Assembly (NCBI GenBank): GCA_022704145.1
Contig: JAKJGY010000024.1
Location: 1-36,965, forward strand
Source: Verrucomicrobiota bacterium
GTDB lineage: Bacteria > Verrucomicrobiota > Kiritimatiellia > RFP12 > UBA1067
Direction: 5' to 3'
DNA: 36,965 nucleotides
Of the stretch, positions 7,244 to 16,128 are shown in pieces. Position numbers and translations under genes: made by a program. Numbering within the stretch: the stretch's first letter is position 1; every line of letters starts with the position of its first letter. The notes below the pieces were generated by a model. The model was given only the letters and a program-made list of their open reading frames with translations. It was not told the origin of the DNA and made no database searches.

Positions 7244-10200
7244 GTGAACAAGAGCGTGAGGGCGGGTTTGTGGGTCGCGGGTCATCTTCTGTGGGGCGCG
7301 GGCCTGGCCCGTTCGGCCGCCGTGACGGAGTCCGCGCGCGAGCTGCCGGTCGCGCGGGAGGTCGATGTGGTGGTGGTCGGCGGCGGCTGCGGCGCGGTGG
7401 CTGCGGCGCAGACGGCGGGCCGCATGGGTGTGCGCGTCATGCTGGTGACGTCGTATGACACGCTGGGGGAGGATCTGGCCGGAACGCTGAGGCTTTGGGC
7501 GACCGGCGAGGAGGTGGACTCCTCGCCCCTGATGAAGGCGCTCTTCGGGGGGCATTCCGCCTCGAACGCGCTGGCCTACACGACGCCGCTGACGGTGAAG
7601 AAGGCGCTGGACAGCGCGCTGGTGCAGGCGGAGGTCCCGTTCCTGACAGGCACGTACGCGACCGACGTGCTGACGGATGAGCGGGGGGCGGTGGCGGGCG
7701 TCGTGATGGCCAACCGCAGCGGGCGGCAGGCGCTGAAGGCCAAGGTCGTGATCGACGCGACGCCGCGTGCCGCGCTCGCCCGGCGTGCGGGCGTCGCGTG
7801 CGCGCCCTTCCCGCAGGCGAATTACAAGGTGCGGCAGGTCGTGATCTCCGGCCGCGCGCCGGAGGGGTGTGACGCGGCCGTGGCGCATCCCGACTGGAAG
7901 CCCGACCCCGATGTCTTCAAGCTGGGCAGGAACGCCTCGCTCAAGCCGCAGCTCTTCGAGTGCGAGCTGTCTGTCCCGCTGGACGGCTCGGCGCAAGGTT
8001 TTGCCGAGGCGCTCAATCTCGTGCGCGACAGGACGTACACGTTCGAGCAGCTCGATGCGGCCGACCGGTTCACCTTTGTCCCGCCCGACCGGATCGTCGC
8101 GCTGAAGCCGTCGGCCGCGCCGTGGGGCGGGGTGGCGGCGTTGAACCTGGAGAGCTTCCGGCCGGCCAGCGTGGGCGGCCTGCTGGTGCTGGGGGCGATG
8201 GGCGACGTGCCGCGCGAAGTGGCGGCCGAGCTGCTGAAGCCGTCCCAGGCGATCCTGCTGGGCGCGCGTATCGGCCGCCGGGCCGCGATGGACGTCCAGG
8301 CCGGCACGGCCGCGCCGGTCGGGCAGGTCGCCCTGCGCGGCGCGGCGGGTGCGGACGCCGTCGCCGGGGAGGTGCGCGAGGTTTCGGGCCGGGGGACGGC
8401 GCTGCTGGCGGCGGGCGGCGGAACGGTCGCGTGCGCGGCGCGCGCCCTGCCCGTACTGGGCGAGACGGAGCTGGTGGTCGCGGGCGGCGGCACGACCGGC
8501 GGGCCCGCCGCGGTGGCCGCGGCGCGCAAGGGCGTCCGCACGGTGGTTGTCGAGAAGCTCTATGAGCTGGGCGGCGTGCAGACGGTCGGCATGATCTGCG
8601 GCTATTACTACGGGAACGTGCGCGGCTTCACCGCCGTGATCGACGAGGGCGTCAAGGCCAAAGGGGCTGTCCGGTCGCAGGCCAAGGCCGAATGGTACCG
8701 TGCCGAGGCGCGCAAGGCGGGCGGCCAGGTCTGGTTCGGCTGCATGGTGGTCGGGGCCTTCATGGAGGGCGACCGCCTGAAGGGCGTCGTGGTCGTGACG
8801 CCCGAGGGCGAACGCGGCGTCATCCTGGCCCAGGCGGTCTTTGACGCCACGGGCAACGCCGACGTCGCCGCGGCGGCGGGCGAGGAGACCGAGTTCTATC
8901 CGGCCGAGGAGCTGAACGGGCAGGGCGTAGGGATGGCGGTGATCCGCCTCGGGGCGGGCGGCCACAACAACGACTTCTCGTACGTCGATGACACCGACGT
9001 CACGGATATGAGCTTCTTCGGCCTGCGCACGCGCAGCATGACCGAAGCCGGCTGGGATGTCGCGCAACTGGTCAATTCGCGTGAGCGCCGCCGTCTGGTC
9101 GGCGTCTTCCAGGTCTCCGCGCTGGACTTCTATACGGCGCGCACCTACCCCGACACCGTCGTGCAGTATCGGAGCCGGTTCGACCTTCACGGCACGGCCA
9201 GCGGCGACTTCTTCTGGAGCCGCCAGACGCGCGGCGCCAACCATCCGGTCCTGGAGGCCAACGTGCCCTATCGCGCGCACCTGCCGAAGCGCGTGGACGG
9301 GCTGCTGGTCGGCGCCATCGGCATGAGCGCCACGCGCGACGCGATGTCGATCCTCCGGATGCAGCCCGACCTGCAGAACCAGGGCTATGCCGCCGCGCTG
9401 GCGGTCGCCCTAGCCCTGCGCGAGGGCTGCGCCTTACGCGACGTGCCGGTCAAAAAGCTGCAGGCGCAACTGGTGGCGGACGGCGTGCTGCCGGAGAGCG
9501 TCATCGGCACGCCCGACTCGCATCCGCTATCCGAGGATATGCTCAAGCTGGCGGCGTCGATGATGCGCGTCAACTACGACGGGTTCCAGTTCCTCATGGC
9601 CGACCCGCAGCGCGCGCTGCCGCACGTCCTGCAGAAATACCGCGAGCTGGACACCCACAGCAGCGGGCGCGACCCCGGCGTGAGCCTGGCGTATGCGCAT
9701 GTCCTGGCCTTGCTGGGCGACGCCTCAGGCGAGGAGGAGCTGGTCGGCTGGGTCTCCACCAACAAATGGGACGCCAAATGGGAGGCGGGCCTCGACGCTG
9801 GCGTCAACCGGATGTCCGCCTATATCCTGGCCTTGGGGCGGATCAAGTCCAGGAAAGCGGTACCGGCGATCAGCGAGAGGTGCGCCGAGCTGGCCGCCTA
9901 CCAGTATGTGCGGCCGGAATATTGCCGTGTGCTCGCGCTGAGCGCGACCCTGATTCAGGATCCCGCGCTGGCGCCTGCGCTCAGGTCGCTGTTGCAGGCC
10001 AAGCAGGTCAGCGGACATGCGATCCGGATGGGCAAGAAGATCCCGCCGGTCGAGGGCTATAGCAGCACCAGCGACTACCGGCAGAAATCGACCGAAAAGA
10101 CCTTCACCCTGCGTGAGATCAATCTGGCCGCCGCGTTGTTCCGCCTGGGCGACTCCGACGGACTGGGGCGGAAGATTCTGGAGGCGTACGCGGAGGATCC

Positions 10201-10249
10201 GCGTGGGTACTACGCGAATTACGCGCGCCGCGTGTTAAAGGGCGAATGA
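7244..10249 (+). CDS. Exported double-Rossmann FAD-dependent oxidoreductase with helical-repeat tail (copy 1)
   Basis: The 1001-residue product has an N-terminal signal peptide (about residues 1-25) and two dinucleotide-binding units. The first, at about 40-400, starts with VVVVGGGCGAVAAA (glycines from residue 46). The second, at about 410-760, starts with ELVVAGGGTTGGPAAV (glycines from residue 414) and carries the marks of the FAD_oxidored family: ELGGVQTVGMICGYYYGN, DATGNADVAAAAG, RERRRLVGVFQV, ARTYPD and the late PDLQNQGYAAALAVALALR. The last 220 residues form alanine/leucine-rich helical repeats of HEAT-like look. GTG 7244 is chosen for its AGGGGGC upstream and the signal peptide that follows; the frame extends upstream to 7082 but without protein character. 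The substrate is unknown; neighbours suggest polysaccharide or sugar-acid breakdown outside the cytoplasm. Confidence 0.8.
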   Translation: MNKSVRAGLWVAGHLLWGAGLARSAAVTESARELPVAREVDVVVVGGGCGAVAAAQTAGRMGVRVMLVTSYDTLGEDLAGTLRLWATGEEVDSSPLMKALFGGHSASNALAYTTPLTVKKALDSALVQAEVPFLTGTYATDVLTDERGAVAGVVMANRSGRQALKAKVVIDATPRAALARRAGVACAPFPQANYKVRQVVISGRAPEGCDAAVAHPDWKPDPDVFKLGRNASLKPQLFECELSVPLDGSAQGFAEALNLVRDRTYTFEQLDAADRFTFVPPDRIVALKPSAAPWGGVAALNLESFRPASVGGLLVLGAMGDVPREVAAELLKPSQAILLGARIGRRAAMDVQAGTAAPVGQVALRGAAGADAVAGEVREVSGRGTALLAAGGGTVACAARALPVLGETELVVAGGGTTGGPAAVAAARKGVRTVVVEKLYELGGVQTVGMICGYYYGNVRGFTAVIDEGVKAKGAVRSQAKAEWYRAEARKAGGQVWFGCMVVGAFMEGDRLKGVVVVTPEGERGVILAQAVFDATGNADVAAAAGEETEFYPAEELNGQGVGMAVIRLGAGGHNNDFSYVDDTDVTDMSFFGLRTRSMTEAGWDVAQLVNSRERRRLVGVFQVSALDFYTARTYPDTVVQYRSRFDLHGTASGDFFWSRQTRGANHPVLEANVPYRAHLPKRVDGLLVGAIGMSATRDAMSILRMQPDLQNQGYAAALAVALALREGCALRDVPVKKLQAQLVADGVLPESVIGTPDSHPLSEDMLKLAASMMRVNYDGFQFLMADPQRALPHVLQKYRELDTHSSGRDPGVSLAYAHVLALLGDASGEEELVGWVSTNKWDAKWEAGLDAGVNRMSAYILALGRIKSRKAVPAISERCAELAAYQYVRPEYCRVLALSATLIQDPALAPALRSLLQAKQVSGHAIRMGKKIPPVEGYSSTSDYRQKSTEKTFTLREINLAAALFRLGDSDGLGRKILEAYAEDPRGYYANYARRVLKGE

Positions 10250-10306
10250 GCCCTGGTGTTCGGCGTGGAGCGACAGGCTCGCTGTTTACGGGGGAGAAGG
10301 ACAGTT

Positions 10307-13081
10307 ATGAGGAAAGACGTCATCAGGATCGGTGTGCTATCACTTCTCGCGTTCGTGTGCGGTACGGTGCGGGCGGCGCCGCAACGCGCCGTCCTGCTGC
10401 CGGAGCGGACGCTCCCGGTGATCGACACGGTCGATCTGGTGGTGGTGGGGAGCAGCGAGGGCGGACTGGGGGCCGCCTACGCTGCGGGCAAGGCGGGCGC
10501 GCGCGTGATCGTCATCAGCGACTACACCTTCCTTGGCGATGAGTATCTCGCCAAGGCCAAACGTGACCTTGCCTCGGGGCCGGCGCCGCAGTCCGAGCTG
10601 GCGCGGGCGCTCTTCTCGAAGCCGGACGCGGTCGCCTTCTCCAAGACCGCGAGCCGGCTGCTGCAGGAGGCCCGCGTGACCTTCTTGGACAACTCGCGTT
10701 ATGCGGGGGTTCTGGTTGACGCGCAAGGGGGCCTCTGCGGTATCGCGACGGCCAACAAGGCGGGTGTCCAGGCGATTCTCGCGAAGCTCGTCCTCGACGC
10801 CTCACAGGCTTCGCGCTGCGCCGATGACGCGGGCGCCGAACGGGCGCCCTGGACGGCGACCACGCTGACGGTCTCCCGGCCGCAGGCCGACCGGACGACC
10901 AAGGCGCTGAAGCCGCCGGTGGTCCAGACCGTCCCGATGCCGGAACTGACCTGGGTGCGGCTCAACCGGGCCGAGCAGGCCTTGCGCGAGACGTGGCACG
11001 TGGCGGTCAGCACGAACTTCGCGCACAGCATGGATTTCATGATGCCCAACGCGCTCACGATGGCGCGGGCGTTGGAGCTGGAGCGGCCGCATCCGGACAT
11101 GTTCCGCGCCAAGGCGGTTTCCAACCTCTATGTGCTGGGGTCTTCCGTGGCGGCTTCGACGGCGGCGGCCGAACGGCTGATGCAGCCGGTCCGCCTGACG
11201 GACGTCGGCAGCCTCCTCGGCCCGCATCTGGCGGCGGCTGCGGCCCGCATCGCGCCGCCTTCAGCCGAGGCCGCGCGCTTCAAGGCCGTCGCCGGGGACG
11301 TTCTCGCGGGCCTCGCCATCCGTGAGCGGGCCGGGCGTGAGCGGCCGTATCGGGTCGGCAAAACGGCATCCGTCCGCCAGACTGCAAGCGCCGTGCCGGT
11401 CTGGGGCGAATACGATGTGGTCGTGGTCGGCGGCGGTCCAGCGGGCCACGCCGCCGCCATTGCGGCGGGCCGCGCCGGGGCGCGTGTGCTGCTGGTCGAG
11501 CAGTCGGGGTTCATCGGCGGCAACGTGGCGCTGGGGATCGCCAGCTTCTGGCGCGGGTACCGCAGGGGCTTCAACCAGGAGTGGCAGAAGCAGCGCAAGC
11601 TCGCCTATCCCGCGATGCTGAACGAGGCGGGCGTCGATATCTGGTATCACTCGCTGGCGGTCGGCGCGGTGATGCAGGGCAACACGGTGCGCGGCGTGGA
11701 GGTCGCGACCTGGCTGGGCCGCGGCGTCGCGCTGGGCCAGCTCGTGATCGACGCCAGCGGCGACGGCGACGTCTGCGTGATGGCCGGCGCGAAGGCCGAC
11801 TATATCAACGACGGCGACCTGTGCCTCGAGGAGGCGTCCTTCATCGGCCACTACGCCGATTCCATGGCGTTCGACCCGATGGACGTGGTGGGTGCCACGC
11901 TGCACCGCGTCCTGGCCTCGGCGCACGTCTCCAACACGGCCAGTATCCCGCTCGCCCAGATCCGTGAAACGCGACGCATCGTCGGCGACTATCAGATCAA
12001 CGAAATCGATGTCAACGCGAGCCGCACGTACGCCGACGTGATCGGTGTGATCTCGTGCGCCTTCGACCCGCACGGCTACTACATGAGCGACGCCTCCTTT
12101 GCGGGCCTGATGATCTCGACCAAGAAGGTGAAAGAGGATGTCGTCCTGTACGTGCCGCTGCGCGCGTGCATCCCCGCCGGGGTCGAGGGCCTCTATATGG
12201 CCGGCCGCTGCTTCTCCTGCACGCATGATGTGCAGGCCCTGGCGCGCATGAACCCGGACATGCTCAATCAGGGCTACGCGATCGGCTATGCGGCGGCGCT
12301 CTGCGTGCGCGACAGGACCTCCACCCGCGGCGTGGACCTGAAGGCCCTGCAGAAACATCTCGTGGAGGTCGACTGCCTGCCGGCAGAGCGCTTCGCCGAG
12401 ATCGCGCGCGAGCTGCCGCCGGTGGCGGCTTCCGAATATGAGGCCGCGGCGCAGGAGCCGGATCAGCGTAAGAACCTGCTGACCCTCGCGCGGGCCGGCC
12501 AGGAGGCGCTGCCCGCGCTCCGCGCCGCGTTCGCGAAGAACCCCACGCCAGCCGGCGCGAAGGCGCTGTGCCTGCTCGGCGACCGTACGGGCGTGCCGCT
12601 GCTGGCCGAACAGGTGAAGAGCCTGCCGCTGCCGCCCGCCGAGGCCTATGCGTGGGACGGCTTCCTGAAGGTGCCGGAGCTGGACGGCGCGATGTGGTGC
12701 CTCGCGATCCCGCGTGACCGGCGGGCCACCGAGGCCTTGGTCGGGCGGCTGGCGGGCTGCGACGCCGCGACGAGCTTCAACACGCTGCGCAGCGTGACCG
12801 GCGCGCTTGGCCGCCTCGGCGACCCGCAGGCCGCCCCGGCCTTGGCCGCGTTCCTGAAGAAGCCCGGCGTGCAGGGACACAGCAACGTCGGCACGGACAA
12901 GGCGGGCACGCAGGCCGCCCAGTTCTCCAAGGCGATGATCGAACTCTTCGCCGCCTCCGCGCTCTACCGGTGCGGCGACGCCGACGGCCTGGGACGTGCG
13001 ATCCTCACGCGCTATCTGGACGACTGGCGCGGGATCTTTGTCCGGTATGCGGGCCACACCTTGGGGCTTGCGGAGGAGTGA
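10307..13081 (+). CDS. Exported double-Rossmann FAD-dependent oxidoreductase with helical-repeat tail (copy 2)
   Basis: This 924-residue protein is a tandem paralogue of the preceding gene, with the same order: signal peptide (cleavage likely after VRA near residue 23), a first Rossmann-like unit, a second FAD_oxidored unit, then HEAT-like helices. The first nucleotide loop is altered to [12 protein letters not shown] (from residue 48), so it may no longer bind FAD well. The second is classic: [14 protein letters not shown] (from residue 375) with [55 protein letters not shown] and [16 protein letters not shown] strong GGGGGAGAAGG ribosome site precedes ATG 10307. The 57-base gap to copy 1 suggests one operon with copy 1 and the sulfatase. 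Substrate unknown. Confidence 0.82.
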   Translation: MRKDVIRIGVLSLLAFVCGTVRAAPQRAVLLPERTLPVIDTVDLVVVGSSEGGLGAAYAAGKAGARVIVISDYTFLGDEYLAKAKRDLASGPAPQSELARALFSKPDAVAFSKTASRLLQEARVTFLDNSRYAGVLVDAQGGLCGIATANKAGVQAILAKLVLDASQASRCADDAGAERAPWTATTLTVSRPQADRTTKALKPPVVQTVPMPELTWVRLNRAEQALRETWHVAVSTNFAHSMDFMMPNALTMARALELERPHPDMFRAKAVSNLYVLGSSVAASTAAAERLMQPVRLTDVGSLLGPHLAAAAARIAPPSAEAARFKAVAGDVLAGLAIRERAGRERPYRVGKTASVRQTASAVPVWGEYDVVVVGGGPAGHAAAIAAGRAGARVLLVEQSGFIGGNVALGIASFWRGYRRGFNQEWQKQRKLAYPAMLNEAGVDIWYHSLAVGAVMQGNTVRGVEVATWLGRGVALGQLVIDASGDGDVCVMAGAKADYINDGDLCLEEASFIGHYADSMAFDPMDVVGATLHRVLASAHVSNTASIPLAQIRETRRIVGDYQINEIDVNASRTYADVIGVISCAFDPHGYYMSDASFAGLMISTKKVKEDVVLYVPLRACIPAGVEGLYMAGRCFSCTHDVQALARMNPDMLNQGYAIGYAAALCVRDRTSTRGVDLKALQKHLVEVDCLPAERFAEIARELPPVAASEYEAAAQEPDQRKNLLTLARAGQEALPALRAAFAKNPTPAGAKALCLLGDRTGVPLLAEQVKSLPLPPAEAYAWDGFLKVPELDGAMWCLAIPRDRRATEALVGRLAGCDAATSFNTLRSVTGALGRLGDPQAAPALAAFLKKPGVQGHSNVGTDKAGTQAAQFSKAMIELFAASALYRCGDADGLGRAILTRYLDDWRGIFVRYAGHTLGLAEE

Positions 13082-13164
13082 GGCGCCTGCCCGTCGGCGT
13101 GAGCGTCGCCGGGGCGAGGCGGCCGGTCGGGGCGGGGCTGTCCCGCTCCCGGAAGGAGGGTAAG

Positions 13165-14745
13165 ATGACGCGTTACTTCATCACGGGCTGGCTCCTGGCA
13201 GGGCTGGCGTGCGGCGGTATCCACGCGCGTGCGGCCGCGCCAGCGCGGCCCAATATCCTGTTGGCGCTGGCGGACGACTGGAGCTACGGGCATGCGGGCG
13301 CCTACGGCTGCGCGTGGGTCAGGACGCCGTCCTTTGACCGCGTGGCCAGGGAGGGCGTGCTCTTCACGCGCGCCTTCACGCCCACGGCCAAGTGCGCGCC
13401 CTCGCGCGCCAGCATCCTCACGGGCCGCAACCCGTGGCAGCTCAAGGCGGCCGCCAACCACTGGTGCTACTTTCCGCCGGAGTTCAAGAGCTACCCCGAG
13501 GCGCTCGGCGAGCACGGCTACTTTGTGGGCATGACTTTGAAGGGCTGGTCGCCGGGGGTGGCCAAGGACGCCGAGGGCCGGCCGCGTCAGATGGCGGGCA
13601 AACCGTTCAACCGGAGGACGCTCACGCCGCCCACCACGGGCATCGCCAAGAACGACTATGCGGCCAACTTCGAGGACTTTCTCGACGCCTCGCCCACGAA
13701 CCAGCCCTGGTGCTTCTGGTACGGCTGCGTCGAGCCGCACCGCGGCTATGAGTACGGCACGGGCGTCACCAGGGGCGGCAAGAAGACCGGCGATATCCCG
13801 CGTGTGCCCGGCTACTGGCCCGACAACGAGACCGTGCGCACGGACATGCTGGACTACGCCTACGAGGTCGAGCACTTTGACGCGCACCTCGGCCGCATGC
13901 TTGCGGCCTTGGAGCGGCGCGGCCTGCTTGAGAACACCCTGGTGGTGGTCACGGCGGACAACGGCATGCCCTTCCCGCACAGCAAGGGGCAGACCTACCG
14001 CGACTCGAACCACCTGCCCTTGGCGGTGATGTGGAAAGCCGCGCTGCGCGCGCCGGGCCGCACCGTGACGGACTACGTGAGCTTCATCGATCTCGCGCCG
14101 ACCTTCCTGGAGGTCGCGGGGGTGGCGTGGGAGACGAGCGGGATGGCGCCGGCCCAGGGGCGCAGCCTGACCGACGTGCTGTTCGCGGAGCAGGGCGGCC
14201 GCGTCGTGCCTGCGCGCGACCATGTGCTGATCGGCCGCGAGCGCAACGACATCGGCCGTCCGGGAGACGCGGGCTATCCCGTGCGCGGTATCGTGTCGGA
14301 CGACACGCTCTATCTGCACAACTTCGAGCCCGCGCGCTGGCCCGCCTGCAATCCTGAGACCGGATATCTCGACGTGGACGGCAGCCCCACCAAGACCGAG
14401 GTGCTCAACGCGCGCGGCAGCCCCGCCACCCGCGGTTACTGGCAGGCCTGCTTCGGCGTGCGCGGCGCCGAGGAGCTGTATGATCTGACCGGCGACCCCG
14501 ACTGCCTCAGCAACCTGGCCGGGCAGGACGGGTCGCGTAAGCGGCAGGCGGAGCTGAAGGCGCGCCTCTTCGAAGAACTCGCGCGGCAGGGCGACCCGCG
14601 CGCGTCAGGCCAGGGCAAGGTCTTCGACGACTATCCTCACGCCAATGAGAAGATGCGCGGCTACTATGAGAAGCGGATGCAGGGGCAGGAGATCCCCGCT
14701 GACTGGGTGAACCTCTCGGATTTCGAGGTCAGCCGCCCCAAGTAG
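13165..14745 (+). CDS. Secreted type I sulfatase
   Basis: This is a formylglycine-dependent sulfatase, expected to remove sulfate esters from a sulfated glycan in the periplasm or outside. The 526-residue product has a signal peptide ending near ARA and the opening [12 protein letters not shown] with the metal-binding Asp pair. The activation motif is C77-A-P-S-R with ILTGRNPW, so the residue to be oxidised is Cys rather than Ser. The late VVVTADNG metal site and the [11 protein letters not shown] segment are also present. GGAAGGAGGG lies eight bases before ATG 13165. It follows the two FAD oxidoreductases in the same direction after 83 bases, suggesting joint use on a sulfated polysaccharide (inference). 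No sulfatase-maturing enzyme is seen in the window. Confidence 0.93.
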   Translation: MTRYFITGWLLAGLACGGIHARAAAPARPNILLALADDWSYGHAGAYGCAWVRTPSFDRVAREGVLFTRAFTPTAKCAPSRASILTGRNPWQLKAAANHWCYFPPEFKSYPEALGEHGYFVGMTLKGWSPGVAKDAEGRPRQMAGKPFNRRTLTPPTTGIAKNDYAANFEDFLDASPTNQPWCFWYGCVEPHRGYEYGTGVTRGGKKTGDIPRVPGYWPDNETVRTDMLDYAYEVEHFDAHLGRMLAALERRGLLENTLVVVTADNGMPFPHSKGQTYRDSNHLPLAVMWKAALRAPGRTVTDYVSFIDLAPTFLEVAGVAWETSGMAPAQGRSLTDVLFAEQGGRVVPARDHVLIGRERNDIGRPGDAGYPVRGIVSDDTLYLHNFEPARWPACNPETGYLDVDGSPTKTEVLNARGSPATRGYWQACFGVRGAEELYDLTGDPDCLSNLAGQDGSRKRQAELKARLFEELARQGDPRASGQGKVFDDYPHANEKMRGYYEKRMQGQEIPADWVNLSDFEVSRPK

Positions 14746-14756
14746 CCCGCACGGCT

Positions 14757-14862
14757 GCCTGCCACAAGCGTCGTGTGCCGAACGTCCGGCGGGCCGAGAA
14801 TGTGCGGCGCCGGAAGCCGGTCCAGGGGCTGGTGTCGCTCAATGCCCCGATGGAGAGCGCCT
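14757..14862 (+). pseudogene. Decayed fragment of an ECF-like sigma-factor gene
   Basis: Translating from 14766 gives HKRRVPNVRRAENVRRR and then KPVQGLVSLNAPMESAS. This matches residues encoded at about 15466-15563 in the intact sigma gene downstream (LKRFVSNVRRAENVQRR, KPVQGLVSLNALMESEE). DNA identity is high over about 90 bases, with weaker similarity for a few codons upstream. No start codon or flanking sigma sequence remains, so this is a broken remnant of a duplicate copy rather than a gene. Confidence 0.8.
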
Positions 14863-15073
14863 CTTGCTGGCAAAACGCACGAATGAGTACCGGCCACACC
14901 CCGTCCCGACACTTCATCGCTACACTTAGTCCGTAAATTATCGCACGGCAAAGACAAAGCAGTGGGACTAAGCGTAACCGACAAAGTGTGAGGCACCCGC
15001 ATCGGAGACAAGCGAACCGCTGTAAACATCCGAAGTCACAAAAGGGGCTGTCAGCAACAGGTCATCGGGCGGT
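14863..15073. other. Gene-free stretch with one imperfect inverted repeat
   Basis: No convincing coding sequence is present between the sigma fragment and the leader repeat. The only structure found is an imperfect inverted repeat, tacaCTTAGTCC (14921-14932) with GGACTAAGcgta (14965-14976), one mismatch in 12 and a 32-base gap. There is no T tract after it, so it is not an obvious terminator; it may be the end of a lost element or a regulatory hairpin. Confidence 0.4.
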
Positions 15074-15165
15074 ATTACCCGAGAATCTCCGCCAATGGGA
15101 GTCGCGCTTGGATTTCTTATGGCTAAGGCGTATCATGACCCACATGGATTGGGCTAAGAATATGA
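15074..15165 (+). repeat. Leader repeat, copy A (upstream of sigma gene)
   Basis: Two blocks recur in front of the kinase gene downstream. Block 1 is 15074-15119 (ATTACCCGAGAATCTCCG... to ...GGATTTCTTA), matching 15947-15992. Block 2 is 15125-15165 (AAGGCGTATCATG... to ...ATGGATTGG...ATGA), matching 16089-16128. Here the blocks nearly touch; in copy B they are about 96 bases apart. Both copies place an ATG 24-25 bases after TATCAT. Confidence 0.75.
15108..15136 (+). promoter_or_regulatory. Candidate sigma-70 promoter of the sigma-factor gene
   Basis: TTGGAT (15108-15113) and TATCAT (15131-15136) are separated by exactly 17 bases. They lie inside leader repeat A, about 60 bases before the sigma-factor start. 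The TATCAT part is also kept before the kinase gene. In copy B the TTGGAT block (there TCGGAT) is moved away by the extra sequence, so the two genes may be regulated differently. Confidence 0.5.
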
Positions 15166-15209
15166 AGGTCAGTGCCTTCACCAGCGGAGTAGATGATGCC
15201 GACTCGTAA
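15162..15209 (+). other. Possible 15-codon leader ORF overlapping the sigma start
   Basis: ATG 15162 opens a short frame encoding MKVSAFTSGVDDADS, ending at TAA 15207-15209, inside the first codons of the sigma gene. The ATG occupies the same place in the leader repeat as the real kinase start does in copy B. It could couple translation of the sigma factor, or be the dead stump of a kinase start. Too short to judge on composition. Confidence 0.25.
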
Positions 15210-15930
15210 GGACGCATTTCCGACAACAGACTGGGGCTTGCTGAAGAGCCTGCGCGGAGATGATACTGCCTTGCGCTTGGCCGGGTTGAATCTGCTCGCG
15301 GGGCGGTATTGGCCACCGGTGTATGGCTTTCTAAGGAGGTCGGGGCATGACGATGCCGCGGCCAAGGAGCTGACGCAGGCCTTTTTCGCCGCATGGCTGG
15401 AGAGTGACGGCTTCGCCAAGGCTGATCCGGATCGCGGCCGCCTGCGGTCGCTGATGCTGACCAGCCTCAAGCGCTTCGTGTCGAACGTTCGGCGGGCGGA
15501 GAACGTGCAGCGCCGGAAGCCGGTCCAGGGGCTGGTGTCGCTCAATGCCCTGATGGAGAGCGAGGAGCACCGGTTCGAGCCGCAGGACGAGGGGCTGACG
15601 CCCGACAAGGTGTTCGACCGCCGCTGGGCCGTCGGGGTGGTGACGCGCGTACACAAGCGGCTGGAGGCGGAGTGCGAAGCCACGGGCAAGCGCGAGCACT
15701 ACGACATCTTCAAGCGGCGGATCATCGACCCGATCCTGCACGGCGCGGAAGAAACTTCGTTGGCCGAACTGGGTATGCGACACGGGCTGACAGAAAAGCA
15801 GGCTGGCAACTGTTTGATGACCGCGAAACGGGCCTACAGGCGACTGATGGAGGAGGAAGTCCGGCTGTATGCGGAGACCGAGGCCGAGGTGGCGGAGGAG
15901 ATCCGCGACCTGTTCCGAGCATTAACGTAG
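15196..15930 (+). CDS. ECF-like RNA polymerase sigma factor (kinase-associated planctomycete/verrucomicrobial type)
   Basis: This is a sigma-70-family factor, 244 residues, expected to direct RNA polymerase to a small regulon. Its region 2 begins with the TDWGLLKSLRGDD segment, then YWPPVYGFLRRSGHDDAAAKELTQAFFAAWLE and DPDRGRLRSLMLTSLKRFV. A linker with the PDKVFDRRWA motif follows. The C-terminal region 4 helix-turn-helix is SLAELGMRHGLTEKQAGNCLMTAKRAYRRLMEEEV. This pattern matches ECF-like sigma factors encoded beside Ser/Thr kinases in Planctomycetes and relatives, and a kinase gene does follow. ATG 15196 is preferred over ATG 15193 because GGAG at 15186-15189 then has a six-base spacing. 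No anti-sigma gene is present; control by the kinase is likely by analogy (inference). Confidence 0.88.
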   Translation: MPTRKDAFPTTDWGLLKSLRGDDTALRLAGLNLLAGRYWPPVYGFLRRSGHDDAAAKELTQAFFAAWLESDGFAKADPDRGRLRSLMLTSLKRFVSNVRRAENVQRRKPVQGLVSLNALMESEEHRFEPQDEGLTPDKVFDRRWAVGVVTRVHKRLEAECEATGKREHYDIFKRRIIDPILHGAEETSLAELGMRHGLTEKQAGNCLMTAKRAYRRLMEEEVRLYAETEAEVAEEIRDLFRALT

Positions 15931-15946
15931 GCGCGAATGGGGCCTG

Positions 15947-16128
15947 ATTATCCCGCGAATCTCCGCGAATGGGAGTCGGCTCGGATTTTTTACGTTGATC
16001 GCTAAAAATCCAAGCCGACGTTAAAGCCGTGTGATTTACAATTTTCGCGCAGGATTCAACTGAAAAACGTGTAGAAGGGAATACGGGCAAGGCGTATCAT
16101 GGCCCGTATGGATTGGAGCAGGACATGA
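15947..16128 (+). repeat. Leader repeat, copy B (upstream of kinase gene)
   Basis: Block 1 (15947-15992) and block 2 (16089-16128) repeat the leader in front of the sigma gene, with about 96 extra bases between them. The shared AAGGCGTATCATG is identical in both copies. The block ends on the kinase ATG at 16125 and includes its GGAG ribosome site at 16115-16118. No good -35 hexamer stands 16-18 bases before TATCAT in this copy. Confidence 0.75.
15975..16019 (+). terminator. Long hairpin between sigma and kinase genes
   Basis: GTCGGCTCGGATTTTT (15975-15990) pairs with AAAAATCCAAGCCGAC (16004-16019), 16 positions with one mismatch and a 13-base loop, 44 bases after the sigma stop. The A/T run forms the stem base next to the loop and no T tract follows, so it may be an attenuator or repeat-end rather than a simple intrinsic terminator. 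Confidence 0.5.

Noticed and set aside
7057..7251. Longer N-terminus of the solute-binding protein starting at 7251
   Set aside because: The extra 65 residues are Pro/Ser/Arg/Cys-rich and would push the signal peptide inside the protein.
7193..9280. 695-codon minus-strand open frame opposite the first FAD oxidoreductase
   Set aside because: Composition is Arg/His/Ala-rich shadow sequence, and the plus strand has clear Rossmann motifs and a signal peptide.
16060..16100. Classical ECF-type promoter (AAC / CGT boxes) before the TPR kinase
   Set aside because: GAAAAAC and CGTAT are present but about 24 bases apart, too far for a known ECF spacing.
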